64,000 nucleotides of DNA from Castor canadensis (GCF_047511655.1 NC_133399.1:8931333-8995332), one strand, 5' to 3'. Positions 20,601-35,600 are shown, counted from the first letter of the stretch. Program-made: numbers and translations. The notes: a model not told the origin generated them from the letters alone.

Positions 20601-23600
20601 CACCATCCTGCTTCCAGGCAGGAGGGAAGAGAGAACACCTGGGCAACTCCAGGGGCTGGCACTGAGCTGGCACCCCAGAAATCCCTGCTGAGCCAAAGGC
20701 CAGTCAGAGCGCCTCTGGAGGCTGTGAGTACAGGGCGAAGGTCCAAGGGCTCTGCCCATGTGCTCGTGTGCCCGTGGCTCTAGGCTGCCTGGGGTAGGAA
20801 GACCCACACCCAAGTGGGCACAGCAGGGCCTTCAGCTTCCAGGAGGCCCTGCAGGGCCAGGCAGGGAGGGAGAGTAGACAACAGCAATGTCACCTCTCGG
20901 AGCAAGCAGAAGGCGCCACTGATGGCAGCCCAGCTAAGGATGAGCAAGTGAGGTCACTGGACCACCAAGGCCATGACAGTGAGAACTAAGTATCGAGATG
21001 TGATGGTCAGGCCGAAAGGAGCAGAGCAGTGAGGGTTCCCTGTGCCCTCACCCGATCTCACCCAACAGGAAGGAGTAGGAGAGCCCAGAGCTCCTCTCAA
21101 AGGACGCCAGGGCGTCAGTCTATCCCATAGAACACTTAGCACCCAACTGGTGCTGGGAATCTGCCCTATCAACCATGCCACCCTGTCCAGGGACGGCTCC
21201 TGCTCAGGCTCAGATGTCTAGCACAGGGAGGGGTGTGCTCGTGGCAAGGCGAGCATGTCAGCAAGTGAGGGAACAGAACAAGATGTGTCCTTCTGGAGGC
21301 ACCCGACAAAGCACAGAGGCAGGCTGCACCTTCAAGTTGGGAAGTGGAAAGAGTTGGGGAAGGATGAGCAGGGAGAGGGTGAGGTGGTGCAGAAACGGAA
21401 GAGGAACAGGGGACAGGAGTGCAGACACCAGCAGACCCTGAGCCGACGCAGCCCATCTTCTGTCAAGTTTCCGCCACTGCCCCCAACAGACCACCCATCT
21501 CTGCCCTACATCTGAGTCACTTCTTGTGCCTGGCTGTGTGGAAATACACAGTGCTGATCACGGCCAGGCGCTGTCTAGTCTCTGCATGGGGAGCCACTCG
21601 GGTGTGGCCCTCAGAGGCTGCACTGCTGGCCTAAGGGCTGTTGGGAACAGCCTGGCGCTTCCCCAGCCTCTCTCCCCTGGGGAGACCCCCTCAAGCTTCC
21701 TGCCAATGGTCTTCCCATAAGGAGAACTCCACACCAGGACCTGCAACCTCTCACATGCCCACTAGGCACCGTGGATAGATGCAGGTCAACTGGAAGAGCT
21801 GCCTCTCTTCCCCAACTGTGATGTCCCTGGCACCCCGAGCCGGGTGGCATCTGCCCTGTACAGGGATGCCTGAAATGCCCGTGGGAGACAGTGCTACAGC
21901 AATGGGCCAGCAACCAAGGTGTCAGGATTGGGGGAAGTGACAGCAGAACCTAAGGGAGATCTACCTTGAGATGGCAGAGGGCCAGGAGGTGGCCCTCGGG
22001 GACAGTATCAACCTCATGGTGCCTGAGCCACAAGCTGGGCAGAAGTTAACCAGGTGGGACCACGTGTGACACGGATGTTGAAGATGGAACCCCGAGGAGG
22101 TGGGACTGTGCAAAAGGAAAGTTAGGTCACTGGTGATGTGCTCCTGGTGCCTCATTTCTCCATTGCTTCCTGGCTGCCGTGAGGTTGAAGAAGCGTCCTC
22201 AACCACACGCTCCCACTGATCATGAACTGAAACCTACAACACCGTGACCCAAAATAAACCTTTCTGCCTCTGCACCTGATTGCCTGGGGTATGTTGTTAC
22301 AGTAACAGAAGCTGACTGAGGACCCTTAAGGGACAATGCTTGAAGGCAGACAGACAACTCCTCACCCAGAGCTGCCCAGCGTCCTGCACCACAAGCTGCA
22401 AGGGCGTGCAGAAAGGCCCCCGGAAAGACGGGTCCCCCATCCCTGCAAGACCTCAGCCTGGGCTAACTCACAACTCTAGCCAGCAGAAGTGGCCTCTGCT
22501 GCCACACTCACTGCCAGTGTGAGGAAGGGAAGTGGCCAGCAGAGGAAGGTAGCCTGGGTAGGCTGCGTTTCAAGTCTGACACAAATTAAAAGGTAGAAAG
22601 TGCACCTATCTCCTCCTAGCATTTGGATGGAGGTCACAGATCCAGGAGGAGTTGGCAGGAGCAGAGAGCTGAAGTCAGCAAATACCTGGTGTCTTTGTGG
22701 AAAAGAAAATGCTGGTCGGACGCCTCCTACCCGCCAGCCCATCTCCAGCCTCCCAGCCTCTGATTCAAGCTACACAGCCCACTCCCTGTGGTGAGACCCC
22801 AAGAGTACCTCGTACAGCTCCCGCAGGGTACCGAGCTGCTGCTCACATACCTGGCGCACCTCACGCCTGTGAGGGCAAGGGGGGCAAGGGAGTCAGGGGG
22901 TTCACTGCCCCTCTAGGGACACACACAGCTTAACCTGCTCTGAGAGGGAGTTCAGCCCGACCACAGCCAGGTTCTCAGGGCTATGGAGCCTAGGGGTGGG
23001 CAAGAGGAGGAGGCAGTGAAGCCCTTGCTCTGTGTGAGGAGGACCCCGTGAGGTCAAAAAGTTGTGGATGTGGCCAAAAGCTAGGCAGAGGATACCAGGG
23101 TCTGGGGCCTCTCCCAGAGGGGTTCAAGCCATGTGCCCCGTGCAGGGTCTGAAGCGCACAGCACCAACAGTAATGTAGGGAACAGGCAGCAGTGCTGCAG
23201 CCCACTCAGCTCCTGCTTCTTTTTGTGTTTCACTCATGATAGTGGGGATTGAACCCAGGGTTTTGTACAGCCCTACCACTTGAACCATGCCCCCAGGCCT
23301 TCACTTCTGTTGTTTGGAGACCAGAAATCCTTCTGCCTCCCCTGGGATTACAGATGAGGGTCACCACACCATGCTCTGCTCAGAAGTTTCTGCCCAGGCT
23401 TTCCCAAAGGCCAGCCAACAGTGCTGCCTGTGACGGCCAGCCCTCTGGAACCAAAGAGCTCCTCTGCTCTCTCCAAAGTCCAAAAGAGAGCAGACTGTGC
23501 CCCCCAAACCTGCCTCCAAAAGGGCTGAGGAAGCAGCTTTAAACCAAGCCCCGCGGAAAATCCTGCCACTGGGCTAGTGCATGACACTGGGATCCCAGCT

Positions 23601-26600
23601 GGGCCACGCAGTGGAGAAGAGCCATTACTGCTCTGTGGGGATTTCCAGCTCAGCATGAAACAATCAAGGCACCAAGTCTTGGAGTCCAGTGTCCCCTGGC
23701 CTCACCACTCCCTCTTCTCCTTGGCTGAACAGTTCCCACCCTGCCCCAAGTCCCCTGACTGAAGCTGATGGCTACTGCAGTGGTGGCTCCCGAGGTCAGC
23801 AAGCCAGAGCAAGCCCCACTCACAGCCAACATCAATGCTGGCTTGCCCCGGGGCAAGTTCTCTCACTTCTTATCCCCATGAGCCCGCTTCACAGATGAAG
23901 AAACCGAGAGCCCAGGGAGGACGTGGAGGCCCACGGCCCACACGGCTACAAGGCTGTATGGCTCTCCACTAGGCTGCCACAGGCTCTGCCAACCTTGCAC
24001 AGCTGCACACTGGCATTCTGTGTACACACCTCGCCCCAACCAGCCACAGCAGGAGCACGCACTGGAACACAGAGTTCCTAAAGCCACACAAGGCCACCTT
24101 GGGATGGTCTTGGGGCTTTCTCCACCTTCTCCCAAAGGTGCCCAAGAGCCAGGGCCATGCCTAACACCCTCTCCAAGCCATGGGCTGCCATGCCACCACA
24201 GACACTTGCTCCTCAGGGGCTGACCTCTCAAGGCGGCAGGCAGTTGTGCCGGCCAGCCCCTACCTCACTGTCCGGCCAGCACTCCTAGTTGGCCTCTGGG
24301 CCCACATGCAGACAGTGCAACCTCCATGACCCACCCACCAGGCCCAAAGGCCCCAAGGGCCTCCGCACAAAGTCCCTATAAAAACCGCCTCGTTTTTTAC
24401 AACCAACACCATGGTTTTTTTTTTTTTTTTTTTTTGATGCAGAATGGTCTAGACTAGAATTTACAAAAAATGCTGAGCGCAAAGACTCTGCAATTGCTCA
24501 CCACCAAGCAAGCTGTCCTTCCAAACTCAAAGACATCACAGATGGCACCCAGACGCAGGCAGGCTGCGAGCCTTCAATGTATGAGCACGCTGGGATGCCA
24601 TCCCCAGCTGAGTCACCAGCACTGCCGCCCCCGCATGTCTGTTGAGGCCCCACGTGAATGAAGCGGGAGAGGCCGGATGCATGCGTGTCTGTGATTTAAG
24701 CCCCGCTACACCACTTGCAGCCAGAGCAACCGCACACATTCCCAGGCAGTGCCATCTGTGCCCAGGCTGCCTCTGCTGCAAGTCAGTGCAGAGGTGGCAC
24801 AGCGAGCCCCCCCCCACCCCTGCGTGCATCCTTCCCAAGGGAGCAGCCTCCTTGCTGTCCCCTCAGCTGGTCCCACAGGCAGCAGAAGCCAGGGACCAAT
24901 CTGACCTTGATGCCTTCCTCCACCCCACAGGGGCAAAGCTTCCCACCCAGAGCTTCTCAGAGTAAGAATATGGGGGCCCCTCAGCCACCGCCAGCACGTA
25001 CAAAAACACTCCCCTTGGGAGGGGCCCACCTGCTTCCCAGGAGCAGCCCCTGCAACAGCCCACAGAGCCGCTGGCTGCACCCCAGGAGCGGCCCCAAAAG
25101 AGGAAGCCCAGTGCTGGGGCAGTGGCCAGAGCGCCATCAGCATGCACCAAATCCGGGTGACAGACAGGCTGTTGGGCGGAGCTGGGAGGCCAGGGGATAG
25201 CAGGCTGTCTGCAGCACCACCCCCAAGCTGTCCCTCCCTCTCCTGCTTCAGGTCCTTTTTCCTGACAAACAACCTCCGAACCTCAACTCTCTGGCCCATG
25301 ACTAAGGCCCACAGGACACCAACTCTTGTCACCTGGCACTTTCTGAGCATGCAAGGCTCCTGAACGGCACCTGGAGATGGGTTCGTTGCTATGCTGAAGC
25401 TGGAAGATTCACCTTTCTATTTCTGCCCTGACACGCACAGAAGGGTCCCAGTGACGGCGTGTCTGAGGACAGCAGGCAGGGTGGGACTCCTCCTTCCCAA
25501 TCTCTCTTCTAGGAAGAGCCAGTAAGAATGCCAGCTGCAGAAGACTGGAAATGACCCAACGCCCAGGGGAGGGACCACAGGCTGTGGAAGATGGGATCAC
25601 AAACAAGAACCATTCAGCTTTCCAGGAACAGACAGGGAGCAAGCTGAGTGAGACTGTGGGTGACAGAAGCAGCAGGTTCTCACAGTACACCTGTGCGGTC
25701 ACCTGGGCAGCCTGGGGCTGGCAGATAAGGACCAGATGGTAGGGTGCAAAGCTGCAGCAGGAAATGCACTCCCTCCTACAAGGCCCAGCGTGGACAGAAG
25801 CTAGACTGAGCACCAACCTGGGCCCAGTCCTCCTCCGAAACCTGGGAGAATCACAAGCTACTATCTGAACGTCATGAATGGCACCCTAACCACTGGACCA
25901 CTGGGCCCTGGGGGCCAGGTAGCTGTGGCTCGTAAGAGCCATCTGGCTATGGTGGGCCTGGCAAGCCCATAGACAGCTGAGGAGAGCTCACTGCCCGTGT
26001 GCATGGATGTTCAAAGGTTCCCATGTGGCAAGTCACCAAATACTTTCTGAGCACTGACTGCAGGCAAGCACTCCACCAGCTCTAGCCCCTGGAGTTCAAC
26101 GAGTAGGAATTATGGCCAGAAGCCATGGGGAGCCCCCACTGAGCCCTTGGGCGGGCGGGCTGCTGGGAGGATGAGGACACAGCATGAAGCGGGCCCAGTG
26201 CTGCTGACATGTGAGTGACAAGCTGTGTCTGTGGCTGGGCTTTCCTGGGCACTCCCCATGGGGTCACCAAATCTGTTCTGAGCTGGGAGGACAAAAATGG
26301 CCAGGACCTGGGTTAGAGGCCCATTTTGGTTAAGCAGCAAGAAGCTCGAGTACTTCTTACAGGACAGGACCCGTGAGTCTGTGGGACTCATCCAGATCCT
26401 GAAGGTCATTATGTCGCTGGGTGTACCTGCATGGCTACTAGATCCTGAGGCCATCACTGTGAACTCAGAGGAGTGGTCCAGGGGAGAAACAGCCAGGAGG
26501 GTTCTGCAGGCAACTCTATGCCCACATGCGAGCTGTCCCCTCATCTATGAGGCTTGGACAGTGACAGGAGCTTCCTACAGGGCTCTTGGGAAGGTGACAA

Positions 26601-29600
26601 GACATATATGTGAACACAAGATAGGTGCTCAGGAAGGACAGCCATCACACAGTCCTCAAAGCCTGTTCTGTGACTGCACTTGGGAAGGGCTGGGTCCAAG
26701 GCAACCTTCCCCCACCTGCCCTGCAGCTCCTGGGCTGTGTGTGGAGCTGAGGGATGGCACTGGGTACAGGGAGCTTCTGGGTAGGCACTGCTACAGCAGC
26801 CTAAGTGGCCTCTTGACCCCGCCATCACTCCAGCTGGTCCCCACAGAAGCATGAGAATGGGCACACTGAGGACAGCGGAGCAGCTGCACGCCCGCACAGC
26901 CACCAAAGCCTCCTAGACAAACAGACATCTGAACCTTAGCACAACGACTGCACAAACATCAGACACCAATCTGCCAGCATTCAGCGACACCACCAGACAC
27001 AAAAGACTGAAAACACAAAAGGAGGCAAGACTTTTTCAGATGGGGACAGTGGTCAGGGCAGTAGGGGCCACAGTGACTAAAAGAACCCCTTGACCTGGGT
27101 GGGGTCACTGGGGTGCATTCAATTCACAGACATTCAGCCAACTGTAAAACCTATGCCTTGGGCTTTTTTCTGAACGGATGCTGTGCTTTGTGAAAAGCTG
27201 TAAGGAACAGCTCGCTCTGTGTGAGTTTCTTGATCTCTGAGGTCACCCATCCTGTGGAAGTGGATGACAGTGAGAAGAGAGAAGTGGCGAAATTGGCAGG
27301 TTGGCCTGTCATTCCCTATGGCAATCAGTCCTGACCCTCTGAGAGCCCCACACGACGGGTCTGACAGCAGCGTCAGCATGCCAGGACCTTACCCAGAAAA
27401 GTGTCCACACTCTCCTACTGCAGGGACAAGAGCACCTGAGGTTCCATGGTTCCATGGAAGGAGCTGGGCAGCTCTTGTCCCTGAGAGGAAGCAAGATCTA
27501 AATTATGGGGAGGCACACTCTCACACCATGCCACCCACTAAGACCACAGGTCCCCAAACCAAGTACTATGCTACCACAGCAATGAAGATGCCCTGGTGCC
27601 ACCAGCTACCGGCTTTACCACGATCACGACAAAGGACAAGGGAACACTAGTTAGGGTGAAGAAAGCCTATGTGCAAATGACCACAGTAAGAGGTCAAAAC
27701 CAATCCCAGTATGATCACCCCAGGACATGCAGGCAAGCATGTGACAGACTGGACACCTCATCCTGATCAAACCTCAGCCAACCAAGGACAGGAGAGGCCC
27801 TGCTAAAGTCCCTCTGCAGCGCCCATGGCTAACATCATTTTGATGTACTTGACGAGGCTGTTTCTGCTCATCCCATTGGTCTGTGGGACTGGGACTGGGT
27901 TGGAACTCAAGGCCTCACGCTTGCAAAGCAGGCACTCTGCCATCTGAGCCACCATGCTCATCCCTTCTCTCAGCCTTGCACAGGAGGTTCTAGCCAGTAC
28001 AATCAGGCAAGAAAAAGTAAATAAAAAGCATTCCGATTAGAAAAGAGGGAGGGACAGTGTCTTATTCTTAAGTGACAACAGTGTACTAGAAGATCTCATA
28101 GAACCCACACAAAAGCTACCCCGGGGAGTAAGTTCAGCAGAGTTCTAGGAAACAAGGTCAATATATCAAATTCTACCACATCTCTACAGGCAAGGAGCAC
28201 ATATCCAAAAGTTGAAATCTTAGAAACCAATCCTGCTTATAATAGCAATTAAAATAGGAAATACTTACAGATAAATGTGACAACAGACACATAAAACGTT
28301 AGCACCGAAAACTGTCAAAGGTGGCTGAGAGAAACAGAAGGAGACATCAACCAGGGCAGAGTTAACAGACTACTGAAATGCCAGTTCTCTCTCCCCTAGG
28401 CTGACAAAGCATGCAATGCAACCCAAGTGAGGAGTCCAGCAGGATCTTTTGGAGAAACTGACAAGTCGATTTTAAAATCTGTATAGAAATAATAAAGATC
28501 TTAGGTTAGACAAAGAATTTTATAGAAACAGAAAATGGGAAGACAAACTTATTACATAATTAATACCACGTGGTACTAGGGCAAAGGCAAACATATCAAC
28601 GGAACAGAAGAGAGTCCGTCAACTGATTACTGATTATTGATTGACTGATTAACTGATTCTCAATAAACACAGTTCAATGGAGGAAAGAATCTTCCAGTAG
28701 ATAGTGCTGGATCAATTGGTGGCCATCTCCATCAAAAACACAAAAACCACCAACCTGACAAGCCACTTCCCTTCCTTACAACATACAGAAACACCAGCAC
28801 AAAATGTACCACAAGCCTAACCGTAAGACCTGGAACTACAGAGCACCAAAAACAGGGAGGAGGAAAATCTTAGCAAAGTTGGGTTTGGCAGAGGCCTTTA
28901 ACACAAATGAAACAAACGACAAAAAGCACAAACAACAGAGAAAACCAAAACTTCAAAAGCTTTCAAAACTTCAAAAGCTTCGTTCTTTAAGACATTCATA
29001 AAAATGAAAAGCCAAGCCACAGAGAGAAAATAAACCAACTCTTATATCCAAGAAAGGCCCTCCATCTAGCTCATAAAAGGACATCCAGGGTCCAGCATGG
29101 ATACAACCCTTTCAGTATGAGGCAGTGACATGGAGCGGGGCGGGGCATGGCAGATGAGCGTCCACTCAAGTCTTTCATGATGTGGACAGCAAGCACCTGA
29201 AGGGCTCGACACCAGCAGCCATTAGGAAAGTGCCGTTACGACGAAAGCGAGGCATCACCACAGCCTTGCCCAGCAGCCACAGCGAGCAGCATGGCCACAT
29301 CGAGGGCTGACGAGGAACTGTCAGACACTGCTGGTGGGAGCATAAAATGACGTAATCATCTTGGAAGATATTCTGGCAAATTAGCATAAAAGCCTTGTCA
29401 ACATGTGGATGGACAAACTGCGGTGCATCTATAAAATGGAATACTACTCAGTAACAAAAAGGAGCCAGTAATACCAGCTCAAAATCGATACGCTGAACAA
29501 AAGAGGTCAGCCAAGAGAAGGAGGAGGTGCACAGTGCATGGCTCTAGGAAATTCTGAAAAAGGCAAGCTAGCATAGCCTACAACAGAGAGCAGCTCAGCA

Positions 29601-32600
29601 GTTGCCAAGGCTGGGGGTGGGTAGGAGGGAAGGACTGCCCAGGAGCAGGAGGAAGTCTCTGGACGCGACGGATGGATATGGTCATTTAACTTGATTGTGG
29701 TACCAGTGCAAGAGGTGTCGTTTCTGTCATCTTTTGGCGATACTGGAGCTTGAGCTCAGGGCCTTTGCTTGCTACGCAGGCGCTCTACCACTTCAGCCAG
29801 GTCCCAGCCCTTTCTTGCTTTAGTTATTCTTCGAATAGCATCTCTTGTTTTTGCCCAGGCTGGCCTGGACCGTGATCCTCTAGTTACACTTCCCATATGG
29901 CTGGGGTGACAGGCGTGCACCACCATGCCCAGATTTTATTGGCTGAGATGGAACCTCGAGAATCCTTTGCCTGGTCTGACCTCAAACCATGATCCTCCCT
30001 ATTTTACCTCCCGAGTAGCTGGGGTTGCAGGCATGAGCCACTGCACACAGCCCACAGTGGGTTTCACAGGCTAAAGCTGACCAAATTGTACACTTCACCT
30101 GTACAGTTTATTACATGTCAGTTGTATTTCAACAAGGCTGCAGACAAACAAAAAACCATATGGAGGCAGGGGAAAGACACAACAACGTCCAATAAGAAGA
30201 GGAAGTGGGGGGCAAAGAGAAGGCGTTCTGCTTGCTAGCAAATAGCCCAGCCATCCCTGGGGGAGAAGAAAATCCCTTGGGGATGTCCCTGCCACAGCTA
30301 GGGTCCCAGGGGTCTCATGGAGACAGGATAAATGCAAGGCCCAGCAGGCCCCCAAAAGCACTGGCTTTTCTGGCTGGCCCCTGCAGAGTCAGGTGCCAGC
30401 TCCCAGGAGATACACGGCAACTGAGGCCGGTGAGTGTCTAACAGGCTGTGAAATATACCTAATGCAGCTTAGAGCCCCACACCCTCACCCCTTGTCTGTG
30501 GGGCTCCTTCATACTTAACTGGACACCCAGGAGAGGGAGCCAACACCCCCTCCGACCAGGAGAAGTCAGCAGCACGAAGTCTTGGGGTAATGACAACACT
30601 GCCCTCCCCTGACGGCACCTGCAGCCCCCTCCTGAGTGGGACACAGGAGTTTGGTAGATCCTGGTCCCTCCTCCTGGCCAGCTGGCCTAGAGACTTACTA
30701 GTCTCCAAGTGTGGTGTAGGGTCAGTGGCACCACTGGAGGCGGAGTGGGGATGTGCTGGGCCCGCACCCCAGGGCTCCAGGATCCGCCACTGCACTCAGA
30801 AGAGCCCCAAGGGTTTCTTTGCACATGGGGTGGGGGACAGAAGCTCTCAGCAAAGCATCAGGTTCCATGGGGGCGACAGCAGCACATTCCAGCCATGAGC
30901 GACCCCTCCCTCAGTGGCTGGCAATTTGGAGGCACTGCTTGCACTCCACTTTCCAAAGCCCAATGCCCCTCCCAGATGTGACCTCGTCAGATCGCCATGA
31001 CAGGCCTGAGCCCATAGGGGTGAGCAGCAATTCCCACACATTCTGCAGGGGAACACAGAGCCCAGCTGGGGGCCCCATGCGTCCCAGGCCACCTCAAAGA
31101 TGACCCTCCCAGAGGTGTTGTGACAGGGTCCAGACGAACAACTACTCGACTGAAGGCCAAGAAATGGCCAGGCTAGTCAGTGATGTGTCACCACCAACTA
31201 GTGGTGCCCACTTTCAGGGACAGTGGCACCTGGCAAGCACAGGTTGGAGCTCTCAGGCCTATGCACTCAGCAGCCCCTTGTTAACAACCAATGCCAAACA
31301 GGAGTCTCCACCCCGAGCATGACCCAGGGAGCCTGTCCCCTCCCACTCAAGCTCCACAGCCAGTGGCACCTCCCCCAGCTCCAGAGCTCTGGGTCCAAAA
31401 GGACCCACCCTTCCTCTGTACCACAAGCCAGCAAGGCCACTCTGCCCCAGCTCCAGCGAGGGCTTGAGGATGTCTGTGGGCGGGACAATAACAGCTCTCA
31501 CGCCCAGGGGCTGTCTTAAGGGCAGCCCATGCTGTCTCCGCTTGTCTTACAAACCACAACTAGGAACACAGTTGTTCAAAAGGTGACAACTGTCACAACA
31601 CCACTAAATCTTCTGGTTTTAAAACACAAGTCAACTGAAACTGCAGATGGTCATCATCAAATCTATGCAGAGGTGGTCCTATGGCAGTCTGTGCCCACCT
31701 CCCCAGCACCAGGCGTTGTGCAGCCGCACTGGCCCACAGCTTGCTAGGAATGCACAAGGCCCCCAGCAGTCCTCGGTGTTATCTCACAGATGTGACAACC
31801 CCACATCACAGAATGTCCTCAGCACACCCTCCCCAGCTGTACAGATAGCAGGACCAGGCCACCACCTAGATACTTGCCAGCAGCCAGGAAGCCTGGCCTG
31901 TGCAGCAAGGGGAGGGGAGCGGGATGAAGAAGTGGGGAGGGGCTCGGGGAGCTCCTCCATGCCACTAGCCTGCTCTGGCTGTGCTCAGCCCTCCCCACTG
32001 CGACACGCCAGCTCTTTTAGTGGTCCAGTCCCAACTGCAGGTCAGCTTTCAATATAGGGACCTAGATTTTGCTATTGTCATCTCAAAAGTGCCTTATACC
32101 AGTGGCACACACAGCAGGGACTCATGAAGGCTAACTGATGGACAGGTGGGTGGGTGGGTGGGTGGACTGATAGATGGAAGGGTGACGGATGGATGGATGG
32201 ACGACGGGGGTGGATGGGTGGATGGGTGGGGTCTTTTCCTGTTGTCCTCAGTTGTTGGGTACCATGTTCACCCTGACGTTATAAGCATGTTGGGAATCTC
32301 AGTCACTGACTGAGGTTCTGGAGAAGAAACGTGCTTCGTGCCACTCCTCTAAGGGCAAGGGGCCATGGAGAGATTTGCAGCAGTCCCGGGAAGGACATGG
32401 CAAAGGGGCTGTATCTGGTGGGCCATCACCCTTATACTACAGAGGTTCTGGTTCTAGTCAGTGGTGGCACAGGCCCCAGGCAAATGTGTGCTCAGCTCGG
32501 CCAAATGCAGTGGTCCTGGAAATGGCCACGACCACAAAAATGTTCTGGAAATTACCTTCTTGGCAACTGAAACGATTCCGATGAGTTACATCAGGAGGGG

Positions 32601-35600
32601 AAGGAAGCCATGTAAGGGCTCTGCAAAGCCAGTCATTAAAGCAACGTGGACACCAAATATCACAATCCACGCAGGAACTCGGTGACAGTTATCTACACAG
32701 TGGTAGCACTGCCTGGCAAGGCAGGACAAGTCGAGGCCTGGGCCACCCCATGGCTCACTAGGCCACTTGCCACCAAGAGTCAAATTAACTGGTTCCTCCC
32801 CATCTCCCCAGCTAGAGGCTGGAAGCCTCTGGTGGTCTTTTTTCATTTTTTGGTGTTACTGGGGTTTGAACTCAGGGCCTCCACTTGCTAGGCAGATGTT
32901 CCCATTCCACTAGCCCCTTTGGTGGTCCTTGAGAAAGTCCTACTACTCACAGCAACTAGGCTGGAGTGGACCCCACCAGCAATTTCTGCTTCAGTCCAAA
33001 CTGCCTACACCCCTCCCAACCCCAAGGTTAGGGACAACAAGGTGAACCTGAAAGGAGAGGCTGAAAGCTGGCCTGAGGCTGTGTCACAGGACAGTCTGTG
33101 GGAGACTCACCGTCCCTGGCATCAATGTCCCTGGCAAGGCAGGACATTCATTCTCCTGAGCTGGCTCCAGAAGAAGCACTGCAGGGGCCTGAGGAGTGAC
33201 CAGCTCTTCCCTAAGCACACATAGGCAAAGAGCCCTAAGATAGGGGGGCACTGATTAGCTGCCACTGTATTTCCTTCTCAGACCACTTGCTGGCAGTATT
33301 TCCTAATATCGGAACCCCATTCAGGGGTGTCAAACATGATCGATCAAGGCTGACAACAGCACACTGCCACGAGGGGCTGGAAACAGAACTGCGTTTTTAC
33401 TACACCTACAGCATCACGGGAGACAGGTGTTGGTTCTGCCCAGGCAAGGTGTGACCAAAGACAGGGCCCCATCAGTCCCGCCTGGGCCTCACCTGAAGAC
33501 AACTCCTCAGCTAGGATCCTTTCCTCGGGGAGCCCGGCTGGTGGCTGCTCCACTTGGAGCTGCTCCAGCCCCAGGTCTGGATCCCTCCTCCCCGTCTCCT
33601 CTGGCTCCATTTCTCTGCTCTTGCTGGGCAGCCTGATCCCATACCTCCAAGTCCAAAGCACAAGCTCAGCACCTGCTGTGCCACACTGGCAAAGGTTCTG
33701 GGTGCACCACCCGGCTCACTGCTCCCCTGGCATCGTCACAGGCACGCACATAAACCCGCTCACACCAAGCCCATCAGATGCATATTTCTGGAGCCCAACT
33801 TCAAACTCCCAATCCAGCAGATCTTGGCCTGCCTCAAACTCCGCAGGTGACACTGGCCTGCCTGTGCTCTGGCTCCATGACTTTGTAAACATTCTGATGA
33901 GATGTGGCTCTACCCGAAGTGGCATGATAGTGTGCGCGCTCCTCACTGTCATCCGGCCTCTTTTGTCTTCCTCTGCCCTGACAGCACCCTCTGAGCTGCC
34001 TGTTGCACACACGTGCTCTCCTCAATCCCAACAGCCCCTTCAGGTAATGGGATCATCAGCATTTCACAAAGGGAGCCAGGAGACTCAAGAAGGGAAGACA
34101 CCCTGCGGTGGCTTTGGGGCCAGAGAGTGTCAAGCAGAGGCCAACACTGAGATGTCACCCGAAGGCCAAGCTTGGCAAAGAGCTAAGAGGGGAACCAACC
34201 AGTGCCCCTAACACCCAGGCCTTTCCTGTCCCAGGCCAGTCAGTCAGTAACCATCACCCCACCCCACCCCCAGGTCTCCTCTTTCCAGTTGGCTTGCCTT
34301 GCCCTCGGCCTCCTGTTGCCATGTGAACCATCAACACCTCTGACTACTCCCCAGGCCTGCTCTAAGGGCAGGCCCTCCTGCAGCCTACACTGGAAAGCAC
34401 GTCTTCAAACACACGTCCTTCTCCATTTTTCCTTAGGAGTCAGTCCCAAGGGACTGACTTTGCTTTAACTCACCTTTAATCCTCAGCTCCTTCCCCGGTG
34501 CCACCGCTCCTTACCAAGTGAGGAAGAAAACATCAAATGTGCCATGCTCTGTGAAGGGTCGCAGAGAGGTGAGCCCTCCTGTGTGGCAGAGCCACCACCT
34601 GGAGTGCATGGCCATGACAGTCTCTCTGAATGCCAGCAGGGGAGGGACAGGACCCAGGGAAGACACTGTAAACAAGCCCCCACGACTGCTACAACTGCCA
34701 CGACTGCCAAGACTACCACCTTAGCCAGCAAGAGCATGGCTGGACCCCTTCCTCACAGAGACATGTGACGAGAAGACAGGCAAGTGCCAATGGCGCCATC
34801 CCTCTAGCTGAGCAACCTGCAAGGACATGGTGGCAGGGGTGGGGACGTCTCTGGCACTTGGGGCAAGAGGCAGGAGCCTCTCTAGACCTCTCCCACATTT
34901 GTCCCTTGGCCTGCAGGAAGGAAGAGGGATGATAAGGCCTTGGGTGAGGCCTGCGCTTCCTTCTCCTTTGTCTCGGCCAAAGTGAGGCCAGGGATGGGCT
35001 CCATGCTTGTCCCTTCTGCCCCACCCCGCCCAGTCTCCAACCTGTGGCCCTTGTGGGTACCACACTATGCTGTAAACAGCTAGCCATAAGATAGGCCAGC
35101 CCGACGCATACCAGCCAAAGCTCACAGGGGAGGCGACTCCTAGTGCACACTATATCCCACACACTGCACCTCCAAGGCAAGGGACAGCAACATCAGACAC
35201 CCTCTTGCCGCAGGCCCCTGAGAACAGCAAGTACCCCAAGTGTGTCCAGAGACGGCCAGTACAGTGGCAGCCCCTACATCTTTCTCCAGGAGCACTGGGG
35301 ACTATCAGGACATTTCTATAGCATAGAAACCACAGCCTGAGATGACAACCCTAGGCGGTAATTCTCGTATCCTGTGCCCAGAGCTGCTGCTGACAACCAC
35401 GGTCTCTATTTAGAACAGCCTGGAAGGCACGTTTAATGTGCCCCGTTTCACAGGTGGGGAGGAGCCGAGTCCCAGGTCAGGCCCGTATCTAAGGCTCTCT
35501 CTGCTATGCAATGTGCACTGTACCCGCAGCTCCAGAGGACAGAGTAGAAGGTTATTCTGCCAGCACCTCCTGGAGGCAGGCAGTCAGCTCACCGCTGCTG

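Larger units (their letters stand above)
23384..27879. other. MED26: MED26 intron 1 segment, mostly featureless
   Basis: About 4.5 kb with a MIR fossil near 23.9 kb and a T21 run. ORFs such as 26297-26854 plus (185 codons) have no recognised homology and no splice or codon support. Confidence 0.45.
27966..30145 (+). mobile_element. Eroded LINE-1 (3' part of ORF2 and 3'UTR), interrupted by a SINE
   Basis: Ordered L1 landmarks on the plus strand: CAATCAGGCAAGAAAAAGTA, CTTAAGTGACAACAGTGTAC, CAATATATCAAATTCTACC, ATAGTGCTGGATCAATTGG, CTGCTGGTGGGAGCATAAAA, TGGAATACTACTCAGTAAC and a 3'-end GTTGCCAAGGCTGGGGGTGG. The L1 tail resumes after the SINE at 30058 (ACCAAATTGTACACTTCACC, ending about 30145). 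Many stops, frameshifts and deletions: no intact ORF2. Dead copy. Confidence 0.8.

Noticed and set aside
26297-26854. 185-codon plus-strand intronic ORF
   Set aside because: No recognised protein similarity, no splice context, no poly(A) tail as in a processed pseudogene; overlapping ORF of similar length on the other strand.
27966-29710. Potentially active LINE-1
   Set aside because: Only the 3' part is present, with many stops, frameshifts and deletions, and a SINE inserted in its tail.
32137-32233. CRISPR-like array
   Set aside because: A tetranucleotide simple repeat with no unique spacers; the genome is mammalian.
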